64,000 nt of DNA from Atrichornis clamosus (taxonomy: Eukaryota; Chordata; Aves; Passeriformes; Menuridae): assembly GCA_013400975.1 (NCBI GenBank), contig WBMZ01002671.1, positions 242,409 through 306,408 on the forward strand. Direction: 5' to 3'. Below, piece after piece: positions 52,331 through 64,000 of this stretch. The notes under the pieces were generated by a model that was not told the origin of the DNA, searched no databases, and was given only the letters and a program-made list of their open reading frames with translations. The translations under genes and the position numbers were made by a program. Numbering within the stretch: the first letter of the stretch is position 1; each line of letters opens with the position of its first letter.

Positions 52331-53059
52331 CCCACCTGCCACGGTTTGTTTCATGTCAAAGAGGTGCCTCAGTTCCCAACAGCAATGCTAAAGAAAATCA
52401 TCTTCAATCTCATGGCCCTAGGGGGAAATGCAGAGAAGTAATTCACAGGGGGACACAGTAACCATATTAAAACTTTTCACCTGCCAACAATTATGAATAC
52501 TGCAGTGTGTAAACCATAACTCCTGGACTCTATGTTTGGCATAGAGCATAGTTCAGTATTTGAAATATTTCAAGAAGAAAACTGCTGGCCAAGAGCTACT
52601 TCTCTTGCTCTTTCTTAAGCTGAAACTGTTTCAAATGCTTCTGATAAAAAACACATCTGGGTGGATCAAACACCAAGCAGAGGGAACAACTCATTTCCAT
52701 CCTTCTTGCTTACTCTTGGAAAATAGTTTTTACAACTGTGCAGCCTCACACCGTAGCTTGATGTCTGAAACAAATGAACAGCCCCTTTCTTGAAAATTTA
52801 TTTTAGAGAACAGAAAACCAGCATGGACTTGCCCAGCAAGAGAATGCAAAAGAGAATGTTAACAGACACCACTACGTGTTTTTAATGGTGGAAGCAACAT
52901 TTCCAGATGCAGATATACAGGAGCTATTTAAAATTATGACCTCAGAGACTGTGTTGTACTCAGGTTTATTTAATGTGTTCTAGGAAACAAAATTCTGTCT
53001 TTTGGACCTAACAAATGCATGTGAATGATAGTATTCATGATTTCCTTCTCCTTAGCTAG

Positions 53060-53340
53060 TCCATACTATATGAAGCACATATATGGTATTTTTCTTCCTA
53101 TTTCAAGTTCATTATAAATGCTTTATGCATTGGGAAAACGCTCTGAGCGCACCTATCAGGTTTTTGATCAAAACAGCTTGGTGCCTGGTAGGGGCAGCAG
53201 AATTGGTCGATTTATTTCATAAAACTTTATGTACAAAGCAGCAGTATCTATGAACATAATGGTCAGAATATAGAGTCTACAGGGGTAATTTTTATTACAA
53301 TTTATAGCAAGATTACCCATACTCCACAGTTTTCAGATTT
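53060..53340. promoter_or_regulatory. Candidate conserved noncoding element
   Basis: This lies in the intron between the two coding exons. It contains the short inverted repeat CGCTCTGAGCG, GGTCGATTTATTTCATAAAA, and AATTTTTATTACAATTTATAGC with HOX/CDX-like TTTATTAC cores. It has no transposon landmarks. Evidence is compositional only. Confidence 0.25.
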
Positions 53341-56300
53341 TATTGAGATTTTATGGGATTATATGGCTTGAGCAGTTAACTGCACCTAGCATGGTTATGG
53401 TTCACAGAGAATGGGAACGGGCACTGAATGCACAACTAATCTACCAGAGAATATTAATTGCTATGATCCAATCAAAGGCCATATTTAAAATCATTTCAAC
53501 AGTCAATTTGCCATAAACCTAGAAAAGAATAGCTGTATGGAGAAATACAGAGGTGAGAGTGATTGCATAAATGTAATATATGCACATATTTATGCATCTC
53601 TGTCACTGGGTTGTATACATAAACATAGAAAATAATTTTTTAAACAAAGGACTTTTCTCTTTCTAAGCTATGTCAATGTCATGAGACCTCATCTACACAA
53701 AAAAGAAACTACTAAGACTACCGAGATTTAGAGCTCACTGAGCATCCAGTATACAAATACTCTATCACCAAGAGGAAACAAGGGAAACAGTAAGGACTGA
53801 ATATATTTAATATCAAATAAAATATTGCAAAACTACTACACAATGGTAGCAGACTGCAACTTATACACTGCAACAGTGCAGAGATATTTTAGACACCAGA
53901 AAGTTTCCAGCAGGTTGGTCCAAGGAACAATAAAACTCAAGGCAGAGATAAAATAAATGAGAAGTCTTAGGCATGTGTTTCTGCTTGACCCAAATTTGTG
54001 GGATAAAAGCAACCAGATCAAAGCTCAGCCCTGGTGAGAATACAGAACTGAAGGGCCAGAGGCATTCTTGGCATAGAAGACAAGAAACTAACAACTTCCA
54101 AAAGGTGCAGGGACTCAGAATATGTCACAATGGATTTACTCATCCTGTTTACACTGGGCTTTGCAAATAAAGTTGGAATATGCATCTACCTCATTCCCTT
54201 CTTCAAATCTGCTCCTAGTTAAAAACATACATGATGTTACATCCACTGTTGATGAATCTTAGAAGAGAATGCGCTTCTGTAGTGAAGAAACCTAAGCATG
54301 CCACCAGTAAGTCACTAGTAATACTTTTCTGGAGATTTAAGTAGACCATTTATGGAAGAAGTCCCTGTAGTTAACCTAATCCACTTTGTCTTAAATCAGC
54401 CTCCTCAGTTTCAAAGACCACAGTGTATCTTATAGCCTGTGTTTTAACTCCCCATTCTGGCAAGAATTACTGTTTACTCTAGTTCTTAAATATGTGCACC
54501 ATCTTCAGGAACACAGTTCCCACCCTGAGCCTCTCCTCTGCCTTCTTCCCTTCCTGGCCAGCCATTGCCAACCTGCTTCTGCTTTCCAAGAACCACTAGT
54601 GTTTCTTCCAGCTGAACCAAGCAAACAGGGGGAAGGAGATTCAACATCAGGTGAGGCAGAAGGGTGGAGGTGGACAGGCTGGAATACATACAGCCACAAA
54701 AGATTTGTGTGCATAAAAACAAAAAAATTGCGGCTAAAGTAGAAACTCTCAGCCTCAATGCAACTCAAATCCAAAATAACCATCTACTAAAATAGATAAT
54801 CACTTCACATAAAATAAAAAAGGCAACACTACCCATTTTAATTAAAAGTCTCTTCCATAACATAATTTATACCAAAAGACCATATAATCTGACCTTTAAA
54901 CACATGGAACAGTTCTCTTAATTTCTAACTTTGTACTAAAATTGCATTTACTTTTGTGAAATAAACATCACAGTAAGCAGAAATAACAGGCTAGACTTTA
55001 AAACCCGACAAGGACAGTGGATAATGTAATCTAACGGTACTACTTATTTTAAGTCACGAAAAATCTGCAGCAAAAAGTACTGCATTTACTACTTAATACA
55101 TCCACAGTGAGGAATATGGCATGTGCACATTTTGAAAAGACACAACCTGTGTATTTCTGCCAGGTCCTATATACAGACATAACATTAAAATAGTCCAAGT
55201 CCATGGCATTACAGCTGTTTATGTACAAGGGAAGCACAGTTCAGTTGACAAATGATGTTCTAACTGCTGCATTTTTCAAGTGATTGTGTCTTCTGAAAAC
55301 TTAAAAACCTCTAAGAATGAGAATCCATAAATTTGAATCCAAACCCCAAAGGTATCAAAGTTGCACAGGCCCTTGGTGCACCATTATAAGGAAGCAGCTT
55401 TTAAAAGGCCCTTCAATTAATGCAGTAACTCTTCTGAACTACAGAAAACAGTTTTTAAGGATATTATATTTTGCAAAACCTGCTGCTAGAGGGACATGAT
55501 TTGCCAGTAGTATTCATGGATATCTTCTGAAAGCAAAGGACAGTGGTCCAAACCAAACTTGAGGTTCGCGGCATAAAAACACTGACGTGTTCTGGAGTTT
55601 TTCACGAAAAAAAAAGCTAGAATAATAGAATAAATTTTCAACATAGAAAATCCTACTTTTTTTTCTATGCTCAGTCTCCGAAGGAGTGAAATAGTTGCTT
55701 TTTCTTGAAACTTTCCTCTAAGAGGAAGGAAAAAAAAAAAAGAAAAAACAGAAATAGCTTGAGGCAGACATGAAGTACGGAAAATGTTGGTTTAAATGGT
55801 TAACATACAGAGTGACTTGGAGCAACTGAAGATACAGGTTTAAGGGAAACCATCAGGCAGGCTTATCCATAGGTGCTGCTACCTGCTATGCCTCTAACTA
55901 CGACTTTTAGCAATCCCCACCACTGCTGAACAGGGAGGAATAAAAGGCAAGGAAAGAGTTTTTCATTAGACTTTAATGCTCTTTCATGGAATATTTAAAT
56001 GTACAATAATGTCTAGTCACCACCATCTAATCCATGCAAAAAAAGCCCTCCAAGCACTTTTCAAGGCTGTGCTTGACAAGAGCAGTGAGCAGTGAAGGAA
56101 GTGAGCTTTGTCTCTTTGCCATGTTGTAGGGGTGGCAGAGGGCACAGCGTGGCGCTGCCATGTCCACAGGGACTTGTGCCTGGTTCCCTTTCCCTCCGTG
56201 CCCCACAGCCCCAACACACTCCTCTGATTTGTGCCTATGAAATCATGACAGGAGTAGATTGTAGGGGGCAGCTTGCACAGCTGGGCCGGTGCTGTGGGGG

Positions 56301-56406
56301 CTGCACGAAGAGCCCTGCTTCGGGAACCTCCCCGGAGTGTCTCCTCCCCTGTGGGTGCATCCAGAGAGGAAGGCACAAGGTCAACAGGGCAGTCTGCATG
56401 TAACTC

Positions 56407-56429
56407 TGTGTGTGTGTGTGTGTGTGTGT
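56407..56429. repeat. (TG)n microsatellite
   Basis: An uninterrupted TG dinucleotide run of 23 bases is followed by TACATATGTGAG. It is likely polymorphic in length. Confidence 0.95.
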
Positions 56430-56783
56430 ACATATGTGAGAGCTGTGGGGTTAGAGAATGGTGTCAGGAACTTGTGGGAATTTAATAAGATTTTGTAAAT
56501 GGCTAGTGTTGTATTACCAATACTGAACATATTGTTCGCTAGTTACCTTCTAATTGAGCATTTTTAGTAAATTTCTAAAAATGCACCAATCCTGGTTTTT
56601 AGACTAGGTTTTTATCCTTCAAGAAAGCATCACTCTGACAAAAGGGTGCTTTTGCAGCACGATAGCCCCATCTCCCTTTGCCCGCCTTGGGGTGTAGCAC
56701 ATGGCACAGGACCTAACAGGATGTTGCTGGCAGCCTGCATATACAAGGGGTATTTCTCTTCAAAACAACACAAAACCTTGCAA

Positions 56784-57300
56784 GTAAAAAAAAGAGGAAA
56801 AAAAAGAAAGGGAGAAAGGAGGCAGGACAGACAGCAAAAATAAATAGCAAACTGGGAGGCAGGAAACAAGATCGGAGACTGTTTCTGAAAGATGGTGCGA
56901 CAAAGAATGCCATGATGAATGACACCATAGAGAGGGATGCACAGAGGGAGAAGGAGGAGATGACAGTGTAGGTTAGAAATATTAACAGATAAGGAAGGGA
57001 AGACGAAGCAGAGCTGCTGAAAGTGGCACTCAAAGAGCAGTCAGCAAGATGGGAAGGACAAGAAAAAATAGAAAAATAGAAAAAGAAAGGAAAGTAGAAG
57101 ACAAGGTAGTCATTTCTTGTGCTGGAGGGAAGAGAGAATTCAAACAAGAAAGAAGTATTTGCTTGAACTGTTTAAAAAAGCAGCCACCACGAGGACAGTT
57201 TTGTCTGAGAGAGAGAGAGACAGAGAGCGAGCGACAGAGAGAGACAGCCAGCCAGACAGACAGATAGAGAGACAGAAAGAAAGGAGGACTGGGAAGCATC
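56784..57300 (+). repeat. Purine-rich (GA) tract in intron
   Basis: More than 500 bases of the plus strand are dominated by A and G, with short pyrimidine interruptions. Within it are AGAGGAAAAAAAAGAAAGGG near 56792, GAAAAATAGAAAAAGAAAGG near 57071, and a (GA)n/(GACA)n microsatellite at 57207-57286. On the KLF12-sense (minus) strand it is a C/T-rich tract. Long reading frames on both strands here are products of composition only (RE/KE-rich on plus, SL/F-rich on minus). Confidence 0.9.
57207..57286 (+). repeat. (GA)n / (GACA)n microsatellite
   Basis: An interrupted simple repeat runs as GAGAGAGAGAGA, then CAGAGAGCGAGCGACAGAGA, then CAGCCAGCCAGACAGACAGA and TAGAGAGACAGAAAGAAAGG. It forms the most regular part of the larger purine-rich block. 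Confidence 0.92.
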
Positions 57301-57639
57301 AGGGGAAACAGAAAGCCACCTGAGCAAAACACCTGAAGGCAGTATCAGAAGGATGATGACAGCCTGAGAAGGTTTTGCAATAAAATTAACAAATTGTTCT
57401 AGCCAAACCTGGAAGGAAGAGGAAAATTCAGCGTGAGAAAAATAAAATTGGGAATAATAAGGAAAAAACTTTTCTCTATGTCCTGTTTCTTGCATTTTTT
57501 CCCCTCAGTACCTGAAACCTAGAAAAACAGGAGAGGTCTGAACTTAAGTCTGATGCAATTTCATTTAATTTCAGCATTAAAAATACCTCTATTCAGGAAA
57601 GTGCCTAAGACTCAATTGCATGAGAAGGACTTAGATAAG

Positions 57640-58070
57640 GGCTAATGTAAATCATAACTTTAAGTGTTTCCCAACTGGGACTCCTGGGTCATCAATGTGT
57701 TACCGGAAATAGCATCAAAGCAGGAATAATACAGGGATCGTATGACTAATGTTGCCGATGCTCTTTGTAGATTGACTGTTTCAATGCGCATATTTTTTTG
57801 TTTCTGAAAATTATCAACGTTCCTGTAGAAGTTGAAAGCTGTGACTCTAGATGACTCCAAACCTGCATTTGTCCATCAGCTGGTAGAGGACTAGCAACTA
57901 ATTCAATTTGACAACAATCTCCTGTTTGGAGATCCTGGATGATCTGTGTACATTTATTTCTTGTTTTCAGCACAAGAGTTGATCACTGAAAGGAATTTAG
58001 CCTGCACACATATGAAATTCATTTAATTGGTTAATTTGTGCACTATCACTGCATTTTATTATTTATATTG
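57640..58070. promoter_or_regulatory. Candidate conserved noncoding element
   Basis: Just left of the large exon's side of the intron, this block keeps isolated CpGs (GTTACCGGAAATAGC, which holds an ETS-like CCGGAA; GGGATCGTATGAC; GTTGCCGATGC; CAATGCGCATATT; ATCAACGTTCC) and ends in AT-rich TTAATTGGTTAATTTG. No transposon is recognised. It is a plausible intronic enhancer; not demonstrated. Confidence 0.27.
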
Positions 58071-60027
58071 CTTTGTATTAAAGAACAAAAAACCAGCAAA
58101 AGCTGATAAAAGATGACTACCTAAAGTGGATTGCTGCCCATTATTCTTCTATTGTATTTATTCAAATTAAACTGAGCTTTTTTATCAAAAGCATTAGGGA
58201 CAGCAAAATGGGCACAACTCATGAGAAAAAAATTAATAAATTGAAGAACTGTTAATTCCCTCTTTTTCTTTAACTGTACATTAACAGATGATGCAGGATT
58301 GGTTAATGACCTCTGCCAGTAGTAGCACAAAGGTCATATTGTCAGAGCAGCTCAGAAGGCACTGAGTTCATGGGCTGAAATCCCTACAGCACATTAAATT
58401 CTGGTATTTTGTTGATGAAACTGGGGTAGCCAAGTTCCAGTTTCGTAAGATCAGAAGGTGCTTCCTGTAGAGGAGACTACCACTAGAGACAACTAGCACC
58501 TTTAAAAAGAAAACAAATGGAAATTTTCTGGATGAGCTCAAGGTCAGGTGCACCTCAAAGCTCCAAAATCAAAATACAGACTAAAACCTTTTTCTGTTTT
58601 TTCTTCCTAGACTATATAGCGCAAAGTTCTGGTTTTATTCATTTCTTGACATAACAGCAAAAAGAGCTAAAATTACATCACTGTATGAAGTGTAATGAAA
58701 CTTAAACCATCATGTTGAGGCTTAAAACTAAACCCAGATCATTTCCTACGTAGAAGCCTATTGAGAGGGCACAGTCCCCACCTGGGTACTGAGGGTAGGT
58801 AGGAGAGTCAGAGACTAGCAGGCAACAGGATGCCACTGAATATCAGAATGACCCATCACTGTAGTCCTGTACAGTAACACACGCTTGCCAGTTTATCAGA
58901 AACAGACATGAGAGGTGAGAAAAAAAGTTGTCAAGACCTGTTCATTATGCAATTAGGTACACAAGAGATGTTATAAGATTAAATGTCCTGCAGTCTCATA
59001 AGTCCCAAAGTAAGGTTATCTGTCAATACCCTCCTTTTCTGCCTCAAGCAATACTTCATTTCAGGGGAAAATTACCGTATTTTATTCACTCACATGCAAT
59101 GAGCCTTGAAATGAGTGTCTCATTCCTTTCCTCATATTCCCATCTCTGTCACTAATGCCGTCTTTATAAAGCTATGCTTTTCAAAGTATCTGGGCACATC
59201 TGTTTTCTCTCTTCTTCCTCCACCCATCATCTCACCATCTCTAACAAGTTTTTCCTCCCTCAGTAACTCTTAGGTTCTCACTTTTTCCTGCTTTCCAGCT
59301 CCCCCTTCTGCATTCTTTGGACACTTCAGGAGTGTATCTGTCCTTTTGACACGAGCCTTCTTCCTCCCTTCACACCTCCATGTGCCTCTCGGGTCCTGTG
59401 TCTGCAAAATTCATTTCCAACATACACACTTTTGAGTGGCTTCCTTCCCTTCTGCTGTTTAATCTGGAAGAAGAAACCTAATTCAAAATATTGCACTGCT
59501 ACTCCTTAAGCTTAATAAAGCCTACTTCTCTGCATCTGGTAATGCTCTTTTGGTCCAAAAGCCTTTCCTTCACACATTCCTACAGCCCAATGACTGCTTT
59601 CTCCTTGCTGGGGAACAATCTCTCTGACATTCCTCCCCTTGCTAAATCTGAAACACCTGGTGAGTTTTCCATGTTCATCTGTGATATTTTTTATATTGTC
59701 ATAAGTATCATACACCAACATTTCTTCCACTGCTGTACTTCTTCAGCTTCTGGGGAGGGTTTATTTCACTCAGGACAAAATCTGCCACAAGTTGTCTGAG
59801 CCTCTAACAACACTGCTGAACTCAGTCTTCATTTAAACATTTATTTATTTTAAAGAGCATTTGGGTTAAGACTTTTAAAGGTTTCTCCCAATAGTGTAAG
59901 TTATATGCCTTTTCAGTAACAACACAGTAAGTATGAAAACTAACAGCTTTACAATCATTGTTACATTTTTCTCATACAAGACCAGTTTCAGAGACGTCAC
60001 AGATGCACAAAACCAGTTCCACCTTAC

Positions 60028-60571
60028 CTTTAACATGGCTTCTCCCATCCTCCAACAGTGGTACTACTATAGTGTTGTTCATATTCCCAGGTGATCTCAC
60101 AGCTGTATAGACAACAGGTACCGACTGTACCACCACGGGGATGCGGTGCACGTGACTCATTTTGTTGGACTGCAAGTTCATGGGACTTGAAGGTGGTACT
60201 GGGTGGATAATGTGCAAAAACTGCTGGCCTCCAACACCAGATGCAGAGGCCACAAGAGGACCTGGAGTTAATACTGACGGAACAGATGCTGCTGAGGATA
60301 CTGATGTGATTACTGTGGGTGATGAAGCTGGCCGACTAGAAGAGGAAGAAGTAGAAGTAGAAGAAGGGGAGGAGGCTGATGCTGTCATGGAAACTGGAGA
60401 AGATGAAGCTGCTGTAGGGGACGACCTGGCTTTGTTTATTGATAAGTCCACTGGTTCAGTCTGTGTTTGGAAATGGTCTGTAGATAATGAATCCTCCACG
60501 GGGTCTGCCTTCATGTTGTTTAGTAACAAGGGTACAGCATCCATATCTGGGTAGTTGTGGACGTTTGGAGA
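60028..60571 (-). CDS. KLF12: KLF12 internal coding exon (N-terminal regulatory region with CtBP motif)
   Basis: This exon encodes 181 codons plus one base of KLF12, a nuclear C2H2 zinc-finger factor known to repress TFAP2A by recruiting the CtBP corepressor. The reading frame opens with SPNVHNYPDMDAVPLLLNN, which I recognise as KLF12. The CtBP-binding motif PVDLS is at exon residues 40-44 (bases 60440-60454). Residues 50-99 are serine-rich (24 of 50) with alanine, threonine and proline. The stretch from GQQFLHIIHPVPP to NNTIVVPLLEDG is the conserved KLF12 middle region. On the minus strand the acceptor is TTCTTTCTCAACAG (AG at 60572-60573) and the donor is AAAG/GTAAGG (GT at 60026-60027). 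Length 544 bp gives entry phase 0 and exit after one codon base. The frame stays open past the donor to about 59972, but that tail is intronic and matches nothing in the family. The initiator methionine lies in an upstream exon; the internal ATG at 60544 is not the gene start. Confidence 0.96.
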
Positions 60572-63500
60572 CTGTTGAGAAAGAACAAAGGGACATAGTT
60601 ACATATGTGGCTAAACATGACTTGCACACCCAATTGCTAATGTACATCACACAACTTGGTCATGAGAGCCACAGGACTTCTTTCTTTTTCTTGTGTCAGC
60701 TCATAAAGTACAAATCCTGTTAGAAAGCACAGACATGCTCAGTTTCAACGGAATATTAAAAAAAAAAGTTCTACTCCCATTTCTTAGAAGGTGTCAGGAT
60801 AAACTAGACAAAATCAACCTGTTTCTTTGCGCTATACAAAGTCACTAGTGACAAAAATGTTAGTAATCTTCAGCAGTAACAACGATTTATATTGACGGAA
60901 TATTTTTTCCCAACATCTAACTTTAAACTACAGCATTACTCTCTCATGTCATCATTACATAGACATGAAGAAAAATTGGTTACCACCATTTCTCAAACAA
61001 CTTAATGCATGCTCAAAGACTGTAACTTCCCCACACTTGTCTACCTTCCTGTAGACTAGGCAGACCTGGCTTCTTCTGTCATATGCCAGCTTTAAAAAGA
61101 CAAGCCTTAGTACTCTTGTTTGCTTTTTACAGCGATCTTTGCAGCTTTGTTTACAACACTTTTCAGAAGGTGGTCCCTTATGCTACTCACAGTCCTTCAG
61201 GTTCCATGTTTGACTTCTGCATTCTGCATGGCTATTGATAATGAACTTCCAGGTCAGTACAGAGACACGCATTTGTATGACTGCCCTGTTACAGGCAGCA
61301 ATGGCTACAGCAATTCATTATTCTGAACTAGCCCATTAGATAGCCTTCCCCATTGTTATTATTTTTTTGGTTTTTCTATACTAATTAAGAACAATCTTTC
61401 TGACTTCACAAAATAATTTTATGCTTTAGACTAATTCTTTCAAGGCTGGCTGGACGAAATTTATTCTAGAGTAGTGCCATCTGCTATTTTTATAGTTTTT
61501 CCTTATTTCTATTATCAAAGAGGTTAATAGAATTTTTGAATAATGCTAGACCAAAGATAGATCCCTGGAGAAGCTCATTTGATGTATCTTTCCATTTTGA
61601 CAGCACATCATTAATAACTAGTCTTTAAAAATGTTTTTTCAAGTAATTTTCAACAGGCAGAGCAAGGAAATGCCTATCGATAACCTGGCCATAAGACAAA
61701 GCACAGCCCTCAGCTCCTCACTAAGTACCTCCACGACACTGCACAGCAGCAGAGCTTCCCGACAGACAGGCATTCACAGGCTGTTATGTCTGGAGCACGG
61801 AAAACCAATCTCGATACAAAACATCCGCCATGCTACTTCAAATCTCACTTGACCCAGAACAATTACTCCACATACAGATCTAACAAGCAATCTTTTTATG
61901 GTACCTAAGCAGCTCTAAAGGAACACCAGGTACCTCACAGGAAGAGTAAAGAAGAACCCCAAACCCCTCTGTAGCTGATGCCACACAGAGTATTTGTTCT
62001 GTGGATAGAGACAAAGCATAGGTCACGACTAAGAGATTTTTCTAGATTGTGCTAAGAACAGGCCTTTGTTTCACTATAGTAATTACACCTACTCCTTTGG
62101 GAATTAAAAAAAGAAGTAGCGTAACTTCAGACTATCATACAAATCACTTTCTTTTTAACAGCTCTTCTACATTTACTTTTGTTTGTCCATTCCTTATATT
62201 GCTTCCCTCTTCTTGTCCAGAGCAGCTGGAGGGGCCATGCAGTCTCTGTGTACTATGGTAATGCAGTTGGTATTATTTCAGACTTCAGTAGTGAAACTAT
62301 ACTCAAAACCTTTTGAATCCCGTTGTGAATTTCTCCAAACTCAATGACAACTGGTATGCCCTTCAATGCCCTCCTTTCCCTGCCAAAACTCTAAGACTAA
62401 GGATGCCCTTTCTTTGGTAAATTCAGGCTGTGACTGATGTCAGTTGACATTACAAAAGACAGCAGGATCCTTATCAAAACAAGTTTGTATGTCTCATTTT
62501 TAAAAAATTGTAAACAAGTGCTGTATTTTCTTCTGCTGGTGGTAAACAAAGGAATCTACCCAAACAGCTCATGCTCCCCTTATAGTGACCTACAAGTGGT
62601 ATAGATGCTTCTCCATGATCTCAGATTTTATCTAGACTGCCAAAACTCTATTTAATCAGTATGCGAAACAAAACTTTGAACATTAAATTTATCACTATTT
62701 TCTGAAAATGGAAGTATGTATAAGTAAAGTTTTCCCAATGACGATAGCTACTCCAGAACTAGGAACTACGGGATGAAGAGTAGCAACAAAGCCAAAAGGA
62801 ATGGCTGAATTCTCAGAACATTATTTCTTAGCATCACTACTGTTATTAACTGAGAAATAATTGCTCATTTCCCTAGACAATGAGTAGTGTTGTTAGTTTT
62901 ATTTGATGGAACTCAATCTTTTCTAATTGAGAATAAACCTATGGCTGGGATATTCAGCATACCTTCAGCAATTCTGTCAGCTCATGAAGTCAGCTGGGAC
63001 AGATACAAATGGTTGTGTGTGTATTTTTTCTGTCCCTCTAGTCCTGTCTTTCCATCCTCATCTAGTGAACTGGGCTTCTTGTGGTGGTGTGGGCTCAGAA
63101 GATTACTAGTTTGGGCGCCTGAAGCAGGCTTTTCTCATCTGGCTCCCAAAAGTGTCTGTGTTGGTTTTGCAAACTTCATTTTGGGTTTAGGAGTCTGAAC
63201 TCTGTTGCTGAGAGCTTGGCAGCTTTCAGAACATTTGGTGGGTTAGAAAGGGTTCATCCTAAGGTCCCTGCAATTCAGTGGGCTGCCTTGGACACCAGCC
63301 CAGACCATGGAAATACAACATGAAGGAGTACATCTCCACGTGGCTTCCCTTATCCCACTGCCTCTGCCCACTGGTGCAAAGGAGAGGGACAGCTTCAGCC
63401 CTGCCACCAGCTGAGACATGGAAGCAAATCTCAGCAATGCACGTCTCTGCGACACTGCTGCTGCATCCTTATGCTGTTCACCATCCGCTCAAATCCAGGC

Positions 63501-64000
63501 TGAACCAGAACTGTAAGGCAGGTTAGGATGGCTCCCTGCTAGAAAAGGCATTTTAATAAAGCTGCAGCCTCTGTTAATCAATGCTCTTAGCTCATGTTTT
63601 TTGTGCCTGCCCGTTTAAAGTTGTACACCAGTATTCTCTGCAGCGCTCTGTTTCATTAGTTTGTCGTTAATAAATGCCACCAGGAACATAACACGTGACT
63701 TCCCTATTCACAAAGGTTTTTTTGGCTGAGTAAAAAAGCATTCCTTACTCCTTGTTCCCCAATCACTACAGAAAAACAACCAGTCTACCTCGCAACCAGC
63801 CCCAATGCTGTGAGTGAAGCATGGTGAAGCTGTGGCTGATAACATCCTATCTGCTGGGCAGCCATCCTTTCCTGCACAGTTCTTCATCTCCTTTCCAGCA
63901 CCTCGAACTCCACCTCCCCTTAACTTATTTGTGACAGAATTTTGCAACAGCCCCTTTCAACTCTCTTATTCTACTCACGGGAACTCCTCTGTGTACCAGT
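60572..64000 (-). other. KLF12: KLF12 intron upstream of the large exon (partial)
   Basis: This is intronic sequence of the minus-strand KLF12 gene, open at the right edge. I searched it by eye for the preceding exon, which should encode the segment ending in SEQG, and did not see it. No transposon is clearly recognisable. The reading frames here are short, overlap on both strands and lack family resemblance. The most structured part is an AT-rich block near 63540-63700, listed separately. Confidence 0.85.
63540..63700. promoter_or_regulatory. Candidate conserved noncoding element
   Basis: A compact stretch holds ATTTTAATAAAGCTGCAGCC, TGTTAATCAATGC (HNF1/PBX-like), TGCAGCGCTCTG and TTTGTCGTTAATAAATGCC. 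It lies in the upstream intron. Its composition resembles the other candidate elements; function is inferred only. Confidence 0.22.

Larger units (their letters stand above)
44287..60027 (-). other. KLF12: KLF12 intron between the two coding exons (complete, 15.7 kb)
   Basis: This 15,741-bp intron starts with GTAAGG next to the large exon and ends with TTTCCAG before the 136-bp exon. It contains an LTR-like repeat split by a CR1 insertion (44940-45938), a minus-strand CR1 (47447-47662), an (AAT)n run and GC-rich patch near 51800-52330, a (TG)n run, a polypurine block at 56784-57300, and two AT-rich stretches that could be regulatory. A pyrimidine-rich stretch runs from about 59180 to 59470. 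No other exon is visible, and the scattered reading frames look like chance. Confidence 0.9.

Noticed and set aside
56713..57332. Several frames with strongly hydrophobic (minus) or charged (plus) products
   Set aside because: They follow from the polypurine/polypyrimidine composition; apparent membrane segments are artefacts of F/L/S codons.
59180..59470. Pyrimidine-rich stretch that could be a splice acceptor tract
   Set aside because: No downstream plus-strand exon follows, and KLF12 runs on the minus strand. It is low-complexity intron.
59972..60027. In-frame extension of the large KLF12 exon past the donor site
   Set aside because: The frame stays open for 18 more codons, but GTAAGG at 60022-60027 is a good donor. 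The split codon matches the next exon exactly, and the extra residues do not resemble KLF12.
60162..60554. Plus-strand 130-codon frame with acidic E/D-rich product
   Set aside because: It is the antisense of the serine-rich KLF12 exon; the acidic runs are the complement of serine codons.
1..64000. Search for tRNA, rRNA, CRISPR arrays, retroviral coding genes and prokaryotic operons
   Set aside because: None was found by eye; the window is vertebrate intronic DNA.

Overview
This window is vertebrate nuclear DNA, almost certainly from a bird. It is AT-rich, intron-dominated, and gene-sparse. Two CR1 LINE tails in forms typical of birds, one older CR1 copy, two MIR-like SINE remnants and an LTR-like repeat of a kind I know from bird genomes all point the same way. 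I see no bacterial genes, CRISPR array, rRNA or tRNA.

The only gene I can support is KLF12 (Krueppel-like factor 12, also called AP-2rep), on the minus strand. Two internal coding exons are present. The larger one (60028-60571) encodes the N-terminal regulatory half, with the CtBP-binding motif PVDLS and a long serine-rich tract. The second (44151-44286) encodes a linker with an acidic DSDDDD stretch. Splice sites and phases fit: the large exon ends one base into a codon, and the next exon supplies the remaining two bases and continues with AQMDPRG. The 5' exons should lie beyond 64000. The exons for the three C2H2 zinc fingers were not found in the 44 kb downstream of the 136-bp exon and should lie left of position 1.

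Layout: 1-44150 is one very long intron (left end open) with scattered repeats, simple sequence and stretches that look like candidate regulatory DNA. The 136-bp exon follows. 44287-60027 is a complete 15.7-kb intron carrying a nested CR1-in-LTR insertion, a second CR1, a GC-rich patch and a 0.5-kb polypurine tract. Then comes the large exon. 60572-64000 is the start of the upstream intron. None of the other open reading frames resembles a known protein, and I treat them as chance.

No new gene system is evident. The items most worth checking are the nested transposon structure with its GAAACA flanks, the polypurine block, AT-rich intron segments with clustered homeobox-type sites, a perfect 20-bp palindrome, and a tandem duplication interrupted by an N.
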